Shown in pieces: positions 56,843 to 64,000 of a stretch of DNA of 64,000 nt. This DNA comes from Psychrobacter aquaticus CMS 56. GTDB lineage: Bacteria > Pseudomonadota > Gammaproteobacteria > Pseudomonadales > Moraxellaceae. The stretch's first letter is position 1, and every line of letters starts with the position of its first letter. The DNA is taken from contig NZ_AUSW01000025.1 of the NCBI RefSeq assembly GCF_000471625.1, forward strand, positions 62,001-126,000. The letters run 5' to 3'. Under the pieces are notes generated by a model. That model was not told where the DNA came from. It saw nothing but the letters and a program-made list of their open reading frames with translations, and did not search any database. The position numbers and the translations under genes were made by a program.

Positions 56843-57334
56843 TCACCATTTAGGCACATGAGCCACTTTTGCTTCTAATGCCAACAAGCGCTTACGTTCT
56901 TCCTCTGTCCACGGCAGTTTGTCTTTGCCATTGCTGGCTAAACGTACCACCACTGCTTCAGCCGTCGCGACAATGGCATTTTGTGCGGTGCTATAATAGC
57001 TATACTCCATAACGATACTGGTATTACCCAAACGCTGGCAACGCACGCCTAATAATAAGGTGTCAGGGTAAGTCACTGGACGTAAATATTGGCAGCTTGA
57101 TTGTGCCAATACCGTGACCATACTGCCATCAAACATTCCTAATGCCTGCAAATAGCCAATTCGCGCTGACTCAGCATAACGATAATAAACCACATTGTTC
57201 AAGTGATTGAAAGCATCCATCTCACCCCAATGAATCGGCTGATGATGAATAATGGAATAGTTAGCCAATGCGTCAGGGCGCGTGGTATCTGAGATAGCAG
57301 GTGTTAAATTTGATGGTTGACTAGAACTATCCAT
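56843..57334 (-). CDS. Hotdog-fold acyl-CoA thioesterase (4HBT)
   Basis: A 163-residue thioesterase. The 4HBT signature is seen in IHWGEMDAFNHLNNVVYYRY (Asp near residue 39), followed by the ESARIGYLQALG helix and SSCQYLRPVTYPDTL. Members hydrolyse fatty acyl-CoAs or 4-hydroxybenzoyl-CoA; the exact substrate is unknown. About 25 N-terminal residues are Ser/Pro/Thr-rich and dispensable-looking. It is 52 bp from the hemX-like gene and may be on the same transcript. Confidence 0.88.
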   Translation of the reverse strand: MDSSSQPSNLTPAISDTTRPDALANYSIIHHQPIHWGEMDAFNHLNNVVYYRYAESARIGYLQALGMFDGSMVTVLAQSSCQYLRPVTYPDTLLLGVRCQRLGNTSIVMEYSYYSTAQNAIVATAEAVVVRLASNGKDKLPWTEEERKRLLALEAKVAHVPKW

Positions 57335-57386
57335 AACTTAATTTCTCTTATTTTTTTGGATCAATAAATCTTTTGAAAAACGGCCA

Positions 57387-58331
57387 TTAACGTTGAGGCC
57401 TATCTAAAATCTGAGTGGTTAACAATGGCGTGGGTTTTGGTGCATTGGCAATCAGTCGATCTAGCCGGTCTATGACTTCTGTTATGTTTGTAGGAGATGA
57501 TTTAGTTTGTACATTATTGTCAGTAGACGTTTGTGCTGTGGCAGCTTGTGATGCTGATTCTTGTGGTGATAATGTTTGCGGTGTCAATGTTTGTGGGATC
57601 AAGGTTTGCAGCTGTTCTCGTGCTTGTCTCAGATAACCAATCAATTGCTCTTGCTCACGCATGTTGCTGGCTTGACTCGCTAAATTCAATGTCATGATGA
57701 CTTCGTGAATCGCGAGTTGTCTACGCGTCAAACTGGAATTTTTGCTCTGTGCGCTAGCATTCATGGCCTGCTCATGGCTGTGCAAAAAATCTTGAATGTT
57801 TTGAATGGCCAAGTTTTGTAGCTGCCAAGGACTGGGCTGAGCGCTTCTTGCCTGCAAGCGTTCAATGTCTTTCACCAAGTTTTGTTTAATCACGAGAGTG
57901 AGTGCTGGGGCAATCTCATTACTGCTTTGTGACAGCTGCCAATGTAGACCTCTCAATAAATCAATGGCTGCGCTATCATTATTGTCTGCCAACAACCTGC
58001 CAGCCGCTTGCATTTGAAGACGCAATAAATCCAGCTGGTTTTGGGCTTGGCTTTGGCTACTGGCGGCAGAGCTAGGCTCTGGTAGTGTCTGTTGACTCAG
58101 CGCAAACAAACGATCGTCCATCTCATCCAGTCGGCTAACGACTTGCTCATGGCTTTGCAAACGCTCGTTAACGTGATGCTGAAACCGCTGCTGACTGATG
58201 TACACCCATAATAATGCAACGATAAGCAAAAAAATCACCAGCCACTGCAATCGCAACAAAAACACTGTTGCTTGCCTGCGTTGCTGGAGAGCAGAAGGGC
58301 CTTCAGATAATGATTCAGAATTTATTGACAT
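57387..58331 (-). CDS. Membrane protein, HemX-like, downstream of hemD
   Basis: A 314-residue protein with one N-terminal membrane helix (LQWLVIFLLIVALLWVYI, residues about 28-45) and a long, mostly helical periplasmic part with a coiled-coil start (HEQVVSRLDEMDDRLFALS) and a Gln/Ser/Thr-rich C-terminal stretch. Length, topology and position after hemC-hemD match the HemX family, whose role is not settled. A family A repeat lies between it and hemD. It has no methyltransferase motif. Confidence 0.75.
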   Translation of the reverse strand: MSINSESLSEGPSALQQRRQATVFLLRLQWLVIFLLIVALLWVYISQQRFQHHVNERLQSHEQVVSRLDEMDDRLFALSQQTLPEPSSAASSQSQAQNQLDLLRLQMQAAGRLLADNNDSAAIDLLRGLHWQLSQSSNEIAPALTLVIKQNLVKDIERLQARSAQPSPWQLQNLAIQNIQDFLHSHEQAMNASAQSKNSSLTRRQLAIHEVIMTLNLASQASNMREQEQLIGYLRQAREQLQTLIPQTLTPQTLSPQESASQAATAQTSTDNNVQTKSSPTNITEVIDRLDRLIANAPKPTPLLTTQILDRPQR

Positions 58332-58366
58332 AAGACAGTACCATTATTGGTAGGTTTGAACATAGT

Positions 58367-58488
58367 TATAGTAGATGCTAGGGCAAGGGCCTGCTACAAA
58401 TTTTTCTGACTTGTTGTGCCTGCGCAGACAGAGGCTGCGAAAAATTTGTACCCGTCTCGCTGACTCTTGTTTATATTGACCTGACGAT
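58367..58488 (+). repeat. Copy of dispersed repeat family A
   Basis: The core TGCCTGCGCAGACAGAGGCT is intact, and ACAAATTTTTC pairs with GAAAAATTTGT around it. It ends CGCTGACTCTTGTTTATATT, one base before the hemD stop codon. Confidence 0.8.
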
Positions 58489-58489
58489 A

Positions 58490-59464
58490 CTAAGTTTTCG
58501 AGCCAATAGCAGCAAGAATGGTTTCGGGGGCCAAGTCATCCACACGCCAGTAGTTTAGCTGCTGCTCTGCCACCATATTGGTTAAGCGCTCACCCAATAC
58601 GACATAGGAAAAGTCTGACAATGCAAGCGTCATAGAATTGTTTATCCTGCTCGCTGTCAAACTATCTGCCATTGACGTTAAAGTTTGCTTTGATACTTCT
58701 TTGACGATATTCGTCCAATGCTCAAAAGCCGCTCCACTACTGATTACAACGATTGGTTTTGAGGGTGTTTTATTCCAAGTAGCATTTCGCGCTAAAAAAT
58801 ATTTTAACCATTGCTGATACTGCGTTAGTGCATCGCTGGGCATTGTGCGCTCGTACCAAGCAATACTATCGATATGGACACCGCGCGCTTGTAACGTATC
58901 GACCAATAGCCGTCGCCCACCAAGGCCACGCCATATCAATAACTTATCACCTGCTTGCAAATCCTCAATTTCAGGCATTGCTAGCATACCTTCGTTATTG
59001 GCTGTTTTGGGCTGACGTACTTGATAGCGTGCTGTATCTAATTTGACATTATTCAATGCCGCAGCGGTTGCATCACCGACCGCAACGAGCGCACTTGGCA
59101 CCTTCAAAGACTTAAATACTGTTTTTGTTTGCTCATTATTACTGCTCTGCGCTTCATGCTTATGCGCAAGCGCTTGCCAAACTGCCAAGCCTGAAGCGGC
59201 AGCAGTTGGGCTAACGATCACCAGCGCCTTATAATCACCTGCTAGCCATTGGCGCATCAATACCCTATCAGCATCAGTCACTTGCCGTGATTGCAGTGAT
59301 AACATTGGCATCTCAACCACTATCAGACCTGCTGCTTGTAGGTGCTGAGTTAGCGGCGCGGCGCGCTCTACTGGCCGAGTATTGATGACGATTTGCGGTA
59401 GCGAGGCACCATTATCCGCAGGTTTATTTTTATCAGTCGCGTTAAAATCTGTCGATGATGACAT
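58490..59464 (-). CDS. hemD: Uroporphyrinogen-III synthase
   Basis: Cyclises hydroxymethylbilane to uroporphyrinogen III. The 324-residue protein is poorly conserved, as is usual for HemD, but has INTRPVERAAPLTQHLQAAG, IVVSPTAAASG-type and GDKLLIWRGLGGRRLLVDTLQARG segments plus SSGAAFEHW. It is longer than E. coli HemD (246) through an N-terminal Asp/Asn/Lys-rich stretch and an Asn/Glu/Gln insert. It lies downstream of hemC with a 96-bp gap. Confidence 0.92.
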   Translation of the reverse strand: MSSSTDFNATDKNKPADNGASLPQIVINTRPVERAAPLTQHLQAAGLIVVEMPMLSLQSRQVTDADRVLMRQWLAGDYKALVIVSPTAAASGLAVWQALAHKHEAQSSNNEQTKTVFKSLKVPSALVAVGDATAAALNNVKLDTARYQVRQPKTANNEGMLAMPEIEDLQAGDKLLIWRGLGGRRLLVDTLQARGVHIDSIAWYERTMPSDALTQYQQWLKYFLARNATWNKTPSKPIVVISSGAAFEHWTNIVKEVSKQTLTSMADSLTASRINNSMTLALSDFSYVVLGERLTNMVAEQQLNYWRVDDLAPETILAAIGSKT

Positions 59465-59560
59465 AGTATTACCATGGCAAAAGGCTTATAAGCTAGCTGA
59501 GTGATAGATGAATATGGGTAACTATTGTTTTATCACGCAAATAATTTTACCGCTCTTGCA

Positions 59561-60595
59561 TTATTCAGGATGATAAATCGCAGCTAAAATAGCACCAGCA
59601 CCATCGGTTAACAGCATTTTTGCAACATCGATACCAAGTTGATTGGCCTGTGCTTCTTTCTCATCTTGTGTGCCAAGCAACGTCACCCGTTTTTCTGCTT
59701 TTAACAGTTTGCTACCATCGGCTTGACCCACTCGGCCACGTAGCCATAAGACGTTGCCATTATCGTTATTGCCATGGTCGCCGTTGTTGTCATTGTTGGT
59801 TGCTGTTTCATCTGCCATTTGCAAAACGGCATACGCAGCGATAGGCACTTGGCAACCGCCATCTAAGTGACGGTTTAGGGCACGCTCAGCGATGAGACGA
59901 ATACGCGCTTTATCATCATTGAGCGGTGCCAATAACTTTAACACCTCGTCATCGCCTTCACGGCATTCGATCGCCAATGCGCCTTGGCCAACCGCTGGTA
60001 AACAAGCATCAATATCCAGCTCACCGCGTATGCGCGCATCCAGCTCAATACGCTGTAAGCCACTGGTCGCCAAAATAATGGCATCATACTCGCCCGCATC
60101 CAGCTTACCCAAACGAGTGCCAACGTTGCCGCGCAAGGTTTTGATTTGTAGATCTGGGCGATACGCTTTGATTTGGCACTGACGGCGCAGACTTGAGGTT
60201 CCAACGACCGCGCCTTGGGGCAACTCATCCATACTATGATACGTATTAGAGACAAAAGCATCCGTCGGTGCAGCGCGTTTGCAATAAACGCCAAGCGTCA
60301 AACCTTCCGGCAATTGCATCGGTACATCTTTTAATGAATGTACCGCAATGTCTGCTTGTTTGTCATACAGCGCCTGCTCAAGTTCTTTAACAAACAACCC
60401 TTTACCACCGATTTTTGCCAAAGGTGTGTCCAAAATCTTGTCACCTTTAGTGACAATTTTTAGCAAGTGAATCGTCAATTCAGGATATAGATCCAGTAGG
60501 CGAGCACGAATATGTTCAGCTTGCCATAGCGCCAAAGGACTCTGACGCGTGGCGATGGTTAAAGTAGTCAAAGCAGGTTGCTGCAGATTGCTCAT
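59561..60595 (-). CDS. hemC: Porphobilinogen deaminase
   Basis: Polymerises porphobilinogen to hydroxymethylbilane. The 344-residue protein has [28 protein letters not shown] and the dipyrromethane-cofactor Cys in [13 protein letters not shown]. An Asn/Asp/Gly-rich insert of about 20 residues ([16 protein letters not shown]) interrupts the C-terminal domain; the family is about 310. GAGG precedes the ATG. It is first in hemC-hemD-hemX-like. Confidence 0.96.
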   Translation of the reverse strand: MSNLQQPALTTLTIATRQSPLALWQAEHIRARLLDLYPELTIHLLKIVTKGDKILDTPLAKIGGKGLFVKELEQALYDKQADIAVHSLKDVPMQLPEGLTLGVYCKRAAPTDAFVSNTYHSMDELPQGAVVGTSSLRRQCQIKAYRPDLQIKTLRGNVGTRLGKLDAGEYDAIILATSGLQRIELDARIRGELDIDACLPAVGQGALAIECREGDDEVLKLLAPLNDDKARIRLIAERALNRHLDGGCQVPIAAYAVLQMADETATNNDNNGDHGNNDNGNVLWLRGRVGQADGSKLLKAEKRVTLLGTQDEKEAQANQLGIDVAKMLLTDGAGAILAAIYHPE

Positions 60596-60629
60596 AAAAA
60601 GGCCTCGGTAAGTTCGATACTATATTTAA

Positions 60630-60765
60630 TATAGTTGATTCTAAATAAAAGCAGGACAACCATAATAACGTACTGCTAGGATAATAGTTTCTTGCTTGCT
60701 GTGCCTGCGCCGCTCGATGATACAAAAATTTATCCTAGCAGCACTGTCTTTGTTTCATAGTGGAT
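60630..60765 (+). repeat. Copy of dispersed repeat family A
   Basis: It starts ATAGTTGATTCTAAATAAAA, carries GGACAACCATAATAACGTAC and CTTGCTTGCTGTGCCTGCGC, and ends TTTCATAGTGGATTGACC. Its outer stem is GCTAGGATAA/TTATCCTAGC. It lies between algR and hemC. Confidence 0.75.
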
Positions 60766-60813
60766 TGACCATAAGAAATGGGCGATACAAATGACGTATA
60801 GTCCATACTGACG

Positions 60814-60850
60814 CAAAAAAATACCCCTATTTAAGCATAAATAAGGGTTT
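60814..60850 (-). terminator. Terminator of algR
   Basis: On minus, ACCCTTATTT and AAATAGGGGT pair (one mismatch) across ATGCTT, followed by ATTTTTTT. It is about 45 bases after the algR stop. Confidence 0.85.
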
Positions 60851-60894
60851 GATGATATGGCGTGATTATTTTGCGTTCAGCACGACACAGCAGG

Positions 60895-61632
60895 CTACAT
60901 GCTTTGAATCTTATCACGTAATGCTGGCAAGTGACGACGGCTAACCGCCAATATCTCAGTAATACCTTTAAAACGTACCTGATACTGTCCAGCATCTAAC
61001 GTCTCTAAAAAGTCTAGAAAGCTGAGGTTGATGATTGCATTACGATGCACACGAAAGAGGCGATCGCCAAACTCTTGCTCAAGCTCTTTTAGTGTGTCAT
61101 CGATAAGTACAATGCCATCTTTGTGGCGCACTTTGACATACTTTTGATCTGCCGTAAAATAATAGATGTCTTTGAGTTTAATCAGCTCAACACCACGGTG
61201 TGTACGAGCAGCGATGTGTTCGCGTACTGGCCGAGCGGTCGGATCTTCAAGCTTACGGATCTCATTTAACTGCGCAGCATTTAGGCTCTTTGCTTTATCT
61301 AGTGCTTCTAATAACTCATCTTTATTGGCAGGCTTCAATAAATAGCCAATCGCGTTGGCCTTTAGCGCCGCTATTGCATAGTGGTCATAAGCGGTGACAA
61401 ATATAATCGCTGGTGGATGCTCAAGTTTGGCAAGCTCTTGGGCACAGCGTACCCCATCCATCTCAGGCATCCGAATGTCTAACAAAATAATATCTGGCTG
61501 CTGCATTTTCACAGCGACGATAGCTTCTTCGCCTGTTGTGGCTTGCGCCACTACCTGATGACCTGATTCTTGTACAATTCTGACCAAACGCTCGCGTGCG
61601 AGTGGCTCATCATCACAAACTACAATACGCAT
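60895..61632 (-). CDS. algR: LytTR-type response regulator AlgR
   Basis: A 245-residue regulator: receiver with VVCDDE, IILLDIRMPEMDG (phosphoacceptor) and YLLKPAN, then a LytTR DNA-binding domain (IKLKDIYYFTADQKYVKVRH; FRVHRNAIINLSFL). In Pseudomonas AlgR controls alginate and type IV pili. The true start is the ATG at 61632, with GGGAGG a few bases before it. It follows the sensor gene and precedes hemC in the conserved algZ-algR-hemC-hemD order. Confidence 0.93.
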   Translation of the reverse strand: MRIVVCDDEPLARERLVRIVQESGHQVVAQATTGEEAIVAVKMQQPDIILLDIRMPEMDGVRCAQELAKLEHPPAIIFVTAYDHYAIAALKANAIGYLLKPANKDELLEALDKAKSLNAAQLNEIRKLEDPTARPVREHIAARTHRGVELIKLKDIYYFTADQKYVKVRHKDGIVLIDDTLKELEQEFGDRLFRVHRNAIINLSFLDFLETLDAGQYQVRFKGITEILAVSRRHLPALRDKIQSM

Positions 61633-61762
61633 GCAACCTCCCATGTTAGGACAGACTTGATATATTTTTAGTAGAATGCAATAAGTATGCCATGCTTGTT
61701 TATTTAAAAAAGGGAACGAAAATAATACGATAAGCAAAAAAGGCTTACGATGAAAAAAGCTG

Positions 61763-62914
61763 TTATGAACCTGCATCATAAAGTGAGTAATGGATGGTGG
61801 TCACAGCCTGAGTACGGGTCACTTTACTTTTAATATCAGCGCTTTGCCCAAAATAGGCTCGTAAACGCTCCGCCTGAATATGGAAATCCATATGCTGACG
61901 CAAATCATGATTGATTATCAAGGTGTTTTTAGGAAGCGCAATATCAACGGTAATCGCTACCCAATGCTGTTGCCAAGTCACTTTGATAGTGACATGAATC
62001 GTTTCGGTGGTCATCTCGACCACATTCAGTAGCATCCTTTCCAATACGCTTTGTAAAGTGAAAGCAGTAATCACCATGTCATACATGATGTCTTCGTCAG
62101 GCAGCTGCCAACTCACCTCAAGCTTGTCCGCTAAACGACTAGTCTCAATTGCCAAATAATGCTCACAAAGCGCAATCTCTTCTTCAAAACTAATCTCATG
62201 CGCCCCATTAAAACTGGCACGAAATAGCGCGGAAATGTGCTGCAATAAAGAGGCGGCTTTTGGCGGATTGGACTCAATAAGTGAGACAAGCGTATTCAGA
62301 GTATTAAAGAAAAAATGCGGAGCCATACGCGCCTTGATCATATCGTTTTCTGCCATTAACTTGTACTCAAACGATGATTTAAGGGCATTGAGCTCGCGGT
62401 GATGGCGCAAAAAATACAGTAAAAATATCAGCGTAAATCCGCCTGTCTTCAACGTATCAAACAGTAAGTCTGCTACAAACGCATGATGGTCGTACTCAAT
62501 CCAGCCAACATTGACCATGATGAGCATCACCAGAGTCATAGAGACGACAGAGGCAAACATCATCATCATTACAATACGCACGCTTACACTTGAGATACTA
62601 GCGTTTTTAAAAATAGGTCGTAGATAATCCACCAGGTACAACGAAGGTATAACGGTCAGCATGTTTTGGACAAAGCTGCTAAACAACCGAGTCAGAAAGT
62701 CTGACCAAGCTGCTAAGCCGTGGCGCTCTATCACCGTCAAAAACAGTGACCAAAAAAAAATGTACAATATCCACTGCCAAGGCTTCAGGACTTCCATGAG
62801 CTTGGGTATAAAAAACTCTAAGCGCTCTGCTAGTAAGGCAACCTCATCCTTTGCTATACTTGAGCTCTTATTCTTTTGACTTGTCTTGTACCGATATGAA
62901 CGCCAATTTTTCAA
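61763..62914 (-). CDS. algZ: LytS/AlgZ (FimS)-type sensor histidine kinase
   Basis: Membrane sensor paired with AlgR. It has four or so membrane helices ([36 protein letters not shown] and others) and the unusual kinase motif [12 protein letters not shown] with its His, then [12 protein letters not shown] and a weak ATPase part. The frame reaches a TTG at 62914; the first ATG is at 62797. Neither has a good ribosome site. If TTG is used the gene overlaps divergent argH. I keep the longer frame but the start is uncertain. The stop is 130 bp before algR. Confidence 0.85.
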   Translation of the reverse strand: MKNWRSYRYKTSQKNKSSSIAKDEVALLAERLEFFIPKLMEVLKPWQWILYIFFWSLFLTVIERHGLAAWSDFLTRLFSSFVQNMLTVIPSLYLVDYLRPIFKNASISSVSVRIVMMMMFASVVSMTLVMLIMVNVGWIEYDHHAFVADLLFDTLKTGGFTLIFLLYFLRHHRELNALKSSFEYKLMAENDMIKARMAPHFFFNTLNTLVSLIESNPPKAASLLQHISALFRASFNGAHEISFEEEIALCEHYLAIETSRLADKLEVSWQLPDEDIMYDMVITAFTLQSVLERMLLNVVEMTTETIHVTIKVTWQQHWVAITVDIALPKNTLIINHDLRQHMDFHIQAERLRAYFGQSADIKSKVTRTQAVTTIHYSLYDAGS

Positions 62915-64000
62915 ATTCTAGTAATCCCGAATCAAATATGAATTCATCTGCCTCTGATTCTAGCACAGATGTTTCTATAACAAACAACGCTACTCATAGC
63001 CCTACAGGCAGTCAGGGTCAGCAGATGTGGGGCGGACGATTTAGTGAAGCGACCGATAGCTTCGTTGCTGCTTTTACTGCGTCAGTTGGTTTCGATCAAC
63101 GTTTTGCACGTCATGACATTCAAGGCTCGATTGCTCATGCAACCATGCTTGAAAAGTGTGACATTTTAACTGCTGATGAAGTTGCCACTATCGTCGATGG
63201 GCTTCAGCAAGTGCTGGGCGAAATTGAAGCAGGTGATTTCAACTGGTCAATCGCCCTTGAAGACGTGCACATGAATGTAGAATCACGCCTCACTGACATT
63301 GTAGGCGCGGTTGGTAAAAAGTTGCATACAGGACGTAGCCGTAACGATCAGGTCGCCACCGACATTCGTCTCTGGTTACGTGAAGAAACGGACAACATTA
63401 TCACCTTGTTGGTACGCTTACAAAGCGGCTTGCTGGATTTGGCGGAGCAACACACCGATACCATCATGCCAGGCTTTACGCATTTGCAAACTGCGCAGCC
63501 CGTGAGCTTTGGTCATCACGTCATGGCATGGTTTGAAATGTTGTATCGCGATACTGAACGTTTGGTCGATGCACGCCGCCGTATCAATCAGATGCCGCTT
63601 GGTAGTGCCGCTCTCGCTGGCACGACTTTCCCCATCGATCGTACTATTACCGCCGAACTATTAGGCTTCGAAGGTATTTGCCAAAACTCACTGGACGCGG
63701 TGTCAGACCGTGACTTTGCGATTGAGTTTACCTCTGCCGCATCTATTCTCATGATGCACATGTCACGTATGAGCGAAGAGATTATTCTTTGGATGTCAGC
63801 GCAGTTTAACTTTGTGCAAATACCAGATCGTTTCTGTACCGGTTCTTCTATCATGCCGCAAAAGAAAAACCCTGATGTACCTGAGCTAGTCCGCGGTAAA
63901 GCGGCTCGCGTGTTTGGTCAGCTCATGACCTTGCTTAGCTTAATGAAAAGTCAGCCACTGGCGTATAACAAAGACAATCAAGAAGACAAAGAGCCGCTTT
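62896..64000 (+). CDS. argH: Argininosuccinate lyase (3' part beyond window)
   Basis: Cleaves argininosuccinate to arginine and fumarate. Visible: [48 protein letters not shown] (catalytic His) and the flexible-loop signature [11 protein letters not shown]. The family core starts at ATG 63025; an in-frame Ser/Asn/Thr-rich extension of 43 codons begins at ATG 62896, with another ATG at 62938. None has a strong ribosome site; TATACT at 62855-62860 could be a -10. The C-terminus is outside the window. Confidence 0.93.
   Translation, partial: MNANFSNSSNPESNMNSSASDSSTDVSITNNATHSPTGSQGQQMWGGRFSEATDSFVAAFTASVGFDQRFARHDIQGSIAHATMLEKCDILTADEVATIVDGLQQVLGEIEAGDFNWSIALEDVHMNVESRLTDIVGAVGKKLHTGRSRNDQVATDIRLWLREETDNIITLLVRLQSGLLDLAEQHTDTIMPGFTHLQTAQPVSFGHHVMAWFEMLYRDTERLVDARRRINQMPLGSAALAGTTFPIDRTITAELLGFEGICQNSLDAVSDRDFAIEFTSAASILMMHMSRMSEEIILWMSAQFNFVQIPDRFCTGSSIMPQKKNPDVPELVRGKAARVFGQLMTLLSLMKSQPLAYNKDNQEDKEPL

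Overview
The window looks like a chromosomal segment of a Moraxellaceae gammaproteobacterium, most probably Psychrobacter. This rests on the moderately low GC, the gene content and Pseudomonas/Acinetobacter-like gene order (argH/algZ-algR-hemC-hemD; pcnB-folK-panB-panC; gltA divergent from sdhCDAB-sucAB-lpd-sucCD; ubiG-gph-yciK), and the Ser/Asn/Gln-rich extensions on several proteins. The genus is an inference. I saw no rRNA, tRNA, CRISPR array, prophage, transposase gene or recognisable defence locus. Almost all of it is core metabolism.

Layout. 1-2160: D-serine dehydratase (cut by the window edge) divergent from its LysR-type regulator. 2279-3940: translation factor EttA. 4372-7264: a flavin/2Fe-2S reductase followed by a membrane acyl desaturase, likely an electron-transfer pair for unsaturated fatty acid synthesis. 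7436-12632: small genes (GNAT-like, pterin dehydratase, a 51-residue DUF1328 membrane peptide), a saccharopine-dehydrogenase-like oxidoreductase and two unrecognised exported proteins. 12824-18283: Tex, OmpR, a CobW-type GTPase and a DksA/TraR zinc finger protein. 18434-21035: ubiG-gph-yciK on the minus strand. 21427-22047: DsbA. 22216-29945 (minus): mazG, a ComEA-like HhH protein, pcnB-folK-panB-panC, rapZ and darP. 30442-36122: sugar-nucleotide genes (phosphomannomutase, a UDP-glucose dehydrogenase relative lacking its catalytic residues, pgi, galU) plus a 51-codon galE remnant. 36422-52049: nearly the whole TCA module, with gltA on plus and sdhCDAB, sucAB, an unrecognised 117-residue ORF, lpd and sucCD on minus. 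52122-57334: lipoprotein, HExxH protein, rarA, ribB with a degenerate ribA-like domain, thioesterase. 57387-64000: hemC-hemD-hemX-like, algR-algZ and divergent argH (cut by the window end).

The unusual content is mainly non-coding. At least six diverged copies of a ~75-150 bp dispersed repeat lie between genes; their inner stem-loop changes sequence on both arms together. A second family of mini-elements with TAGGGCGTGT-type inverted termini occurs three times; one copy supplies the stop codon of panB. There is also a 57-bp perfect palindrome and a separate 54-bp hairpin. Among proteins, the UGD-like pseudoenzyme, the Arg-rich repeats in the poly(A) polymerase tail and the AT-rich ORF inside the suc operon merit a second look. 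I found no convincing new multi-gene system.
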